Of a DNA stretch of 64,000 bases, positions 62,004 through 64,000 are shown one piece after another (the first letter of the stretch is position 1; the number at the start of each line of letters is the position of its first letter). The stretch comes from Clostridium_AD sp050717545. GTDB taxonomy: Bacteria; Bacillota; Clostridia; Clostridiales; Clostridiaceae. The stretch lies in assembly GCF_050717545.1 (NCBI RefSeq), contig NZ_JBOITN010000032.1, positions 62,001 to 126,000 of the forward strand. The letters run 5' to 3'. The notes beneath the pieces are model-generated. The model saw nothing but the letters and a program-made list of their open reading frames with translations, was not told the origin of the DNA and made no database searches. The translations under genes were made by a program, and so were the position numbers.

Positions 62004-63632
62004 TTATTCACCTTTATATGGATTATTTTTCAACCATGCTGTATATTGTTTTAAGACTTCTGCTCTAACCTTAGCAAACCCTGCTTGTTCATATTTTTTT
62101 TGTATATCATCTAGTTGACCTGTTATGTCCGCAGTAACTCCGTTTTGAACTGCTCTAGTTAATGATTGTATATCTCCCATCTTAGCTAGTTCATTTTTTA
62201 CATCATCTGGAACAAATGTGAAACCTGCATCAGCTGTTTTATAGTAGAAATTTGTATCACCATAATCATTCATCTTTTTAACTATAGCATCAGGATTTTT
62301 CGAATCAAATTTTTGCATTGTTGGATTCCATGTCATTATAAACCCTGGGAAATTATAAACATTCTTTGCATCTACGCCTGTTGGTACTTTGTATTTATCC
62401 GTGCCAACTGCTTCCCAATCTTTACCTTCAACTCCAAGTTCGAATAAGTCATGATTTTTTTCATCTGAGTATAACCAGTTAAAGAAACTCATAGTCCTAT
62501 CTTGATTCTTTGATGTTACAGGAAGAACTCCAAAGTTCCAAGCTCTAAAATCTGTACCCATTGACTTAGGTTCTTCATTTTGACACCAATAACCTAATTT
62601 TGCTCCTGGCACTCCGTTTGTTAACCTTCCCTCTATTTCAGAATAAGTATCAACAGCACGAATAAATGAAGCTGCCTTACCAGATGCGAATTGAGCTTCT
62701 GCATCCTTTTGACTTAGAATATCTTTTTCAACATATCCTTTTGTGTACCAGTCTCTTGCAGTCTTATATTCTGCTAGTGGATCTGCTGTGCTAGCTGGAG
62801 CTTCTAAAAGTTTTTTATATTCAGGATCTAGCGAAGGAGAAATTGCATTTGTTGAAGCATAAACTGAGCCATCATCATTTATAACCATACCTACGCCAGC
62901 TTGAAGAACTGTATTATGTTTAGTTGAAACTGGATCAATAAATGATTGAAGGGTACCTGATAATCCATCAGAAGATCCAAGCCATGACATTGGAATCATT
63001 CCCTTTTCATTTGCTTTTATAGCATCATTATATTTTAGCAAATCAGCATAAGATTTTATTTCGCCTATTCCATACTTATCTGCTAAATCCTTTCTATAAT
63101 ATACAGCGCCTGCTGCAGTAAATCCATGAGAGAAAGGTATTCCATATACATGGTACTCTCCTGTTGAGTCAGCAAAACTATTATTTTTTAAGTAATCCTT
63201 ATTAAATGCTTTCTGTAGTCCTGGGTATTTACTGTCTGTAAAGTACTTATCCAAATTTGATATCTGGCTTTTTGAAACCATTTGGCTAATATTAGGATTT
63301 GTCCATGGTGCACTAAAAGTACAATCAAGTGAATCCCCCGCTGCAAATTTAAGTGATATCTTCTGCCCTATATTATCAAAAGTAGTAAAAGTATAATTAA
63401 TCTTTAAATTTAAAGTATCTTTAGTCTCTTCATAGAATTTTGCCATAACAGCATCCCAGTTATTAATTGTTGATGTGTTACTTGGTCCTAAAAATTCGAG
63501 AGTAACTAATGGTAATCCAGATTTATTATTAGCATCTACCTTCGCAGTTTTACCTCCGCAAGCTGAAAGACTTGTAACCATCATGCCTGTTGCTACCACA
63601 ACTGATAGTCTTTTTATTATTGATTTTCTCAT
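62004..63632 (-). CDS. Large sugar-binding lipoprotein, LplA-like
   Basis: A 542-residue family 1 extracellular solute-binding protein of the large LplA/YtcQ type. The signal peptide has the lipobox MVTSLSACGG. Motifs LKINYTFTTFDNIGQKISLKFAAGDSLDCTFSAPW and DTNFYYKTADAGFTFVPDDVKNE are typical of these oligosaccharide/polysaccharide-fragment binders. It works with the YtcP-type permease encoded next, and the absence of an ATPase suggests a shared one. ATG after GAGGGGG. Confidence 0.9.
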   Translation of the reverse strand: MRKSIIKRLSVVVATGMMVTSLSACGGKTAKVDANNKSGLPLVTLEFLGPSNTSTINNWDAVMAKFYEETKDTLNLKINYTFTTFDNIGQKISLKFAAGDSLDCTFSAPWTNPNISQMVSKSQISNLDKYFTDSKYPGLQKAFNKDYLKNNSFADSTGEYHVYGIPFSHGFTAAGAVYYRKDLADKYGIGEIKSYADLLKYNDAIKANEKGMIPMSWLGSSDGLSGTLQSFIDPVSTKHNTVLQAGVGMVINDDGSVYASTNAISPSLDPEYKKLLEAPASTADPLAEYKTARDWYTKGYVEKDILSQKDAEAQFASGKAASFIRAVDTYSEIEGRLTNGVPGAKLGYWCQNEEPKSMGTDFRAWNFGVLPVTSKNQDRTMSFFNWLYSDEKNHDLFELGVEGKDWEAVGTDKYKVPTGVDAKNVYNFPGFIMTWNPTMQKFDSKNPDAIVKKMNDYGDTNFYYKTADAGFTFVPDDVKNELAKMGDIQSLTRAVQNGVTADITGQLDDIQKKYEQAGFAKVRAEVLKQYTAWLKNNPYKGE

Positions 63633-63707
63633 TTTTAATTCCCCCTCGTATAATTTTTATATATGCTACCCATTTCGGGTTTTAGCCAATTTATAAGTTT
63701 TTTAACA

Positions 63708-64000
63708 TCAACCTTTCACAGCTCCAATTGTGAGTCCTTTTATAAAATGTTTCTGAAGAAAAGGATAAAGTATTATTATTGGTCCTATGGAAACCATCGC
63801 TGTTGCGAGTCTTATTCCAATAGCAGGAACAACCATGCTACCCATAGAAGCAAGGGCATGTGGATTTAAATTAGAAGTAAGGAAGTCAACTTGTTGTTGT
63901 AGCTGCATTATAAGGTATTGAAGCGTATATAGATTCCTATCATCAATATAAAGAAGTACATTATACCAAGAATTCCAATATTGCATTGAAGCGAAAAGAG
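63708..64000 (-). CDS. ABC transporter permease, YtcP/LplC type, 3' part
   Basis: The frame runs to the window edge, so only the C-terminal 97 residues are seen. NSWYNVLLYIDDR and the downstream VPAIGIRLATAMVSIGPIIILYPFLQKHFIKGLTIGAVKG are the end of the YtcP/CarB-type permease (GPIIILYPFLQKHFIKG). A second permease gene should lie just beyond the window. Part of the operon with the LplA-like protein. Confidence 0.9.
   Translation of the reverse strand, partial: LFASMQYWNSWYNVLLYIDDRNLYTLQYLIMQLQQQVDFLTSNLNPHALASMGSMVVPAIGIRLATAMVSIGPIIILYPFLQKHFIKGLTIGAVKG

Noticed and set aside
1..64000. CRISPR arrays, tRNA or rRNA genes, and prophage modules
   Set aside because: I saw no regularly spaced repeats, no tRNA-like cloverleaf with its conserved arms, and no phage structural genes.

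Overview
The window is low-GC DNA with strong AGGAGG-type ribosome binding sites, AGA-dominated arginine codons and many intrinsic terminators. The gene families (aspartate 4-decarboxylase, tandem glycine riboswitch with a sodium:alanine symporter, Gram-positive phosphonate C-P lyase operon, OpuAC, YtrA-type GntR) point to a Clostridium sensu stricto chromosome. The species is not determinable by eye. There are no rRNA, tRNA, CRISPR or intact mobile elements.

Layout. 1-2.5 kb: end of aspartate 4-decarboxylase followed by a YjeM-type amino acid antiporter. 2.6-5.0 kb: membrane diguanylate cyclase and a GH25 lysozyme, with copies of a short dispersed repeat. 5.3-11.6 kb (minus): a five-gene PTS operon (EIICB, PRD regulator, EIIA, YggP-like dehydrogenase, YggC-like kinase) resembling the uncharacterised E. 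coli cmt/ygg cluster. 12.1-14.0 kb: MarR regulator with a large palindromic operator, and an MFS exporter. 14.3-20.8 kb (minus): GH65 phosphorylase, LacI regulator and a MalEFG-type ABC importer. 21.1-33.0 kb (minus): complete phosphonate uptake and C-P lyase operon (phnG-H-I-J-K-M, hexapeptide transferase, phnL, PHP phosphodiesterase, phnD-C-E-E) preceded by phnF.

33.5-38.2 kb: orphan glycine betaine binding lipoprotein OpuAC, cupin, zinc-ribbon/DUF2007 protein, DUF5316-like protein and a ytrAB-like ABC operon with a clear promoter and operator. 38.5-43.5 kb: oleate hydratase with a TetR regulator, a missed 53-residue ORF, and divergent mntH/mntR. 43.5-47.2 kb: ABC-F ATPase behind a transcription attenuator, and an AgcS symporter behind a tandem glycine riboswitch. 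47.4-52.5 kb: two unknown proteins, a missed 56-residue ORF, an AEC carrier, DAHP synthase and a lone YopX-like protein.

52.5-64 kb (minus): a carbohydrate-utilisation operon with an LplA/YtcP-type importer, membrane AraC regulator, an unrecognised 759-residue protein resembling an (alpha/alpha)6 glycosidase, a secreted protein broken by a one-base frameshift, a DUF1861 protein and a GH130 phosphorylase. This is the region most likely to hold undescribed biochemistry. The likely logic is extracellular trimming, ABC uptake, then intracellular phosphorolysis. The ABC-F leader is the most interesting regulatory element.
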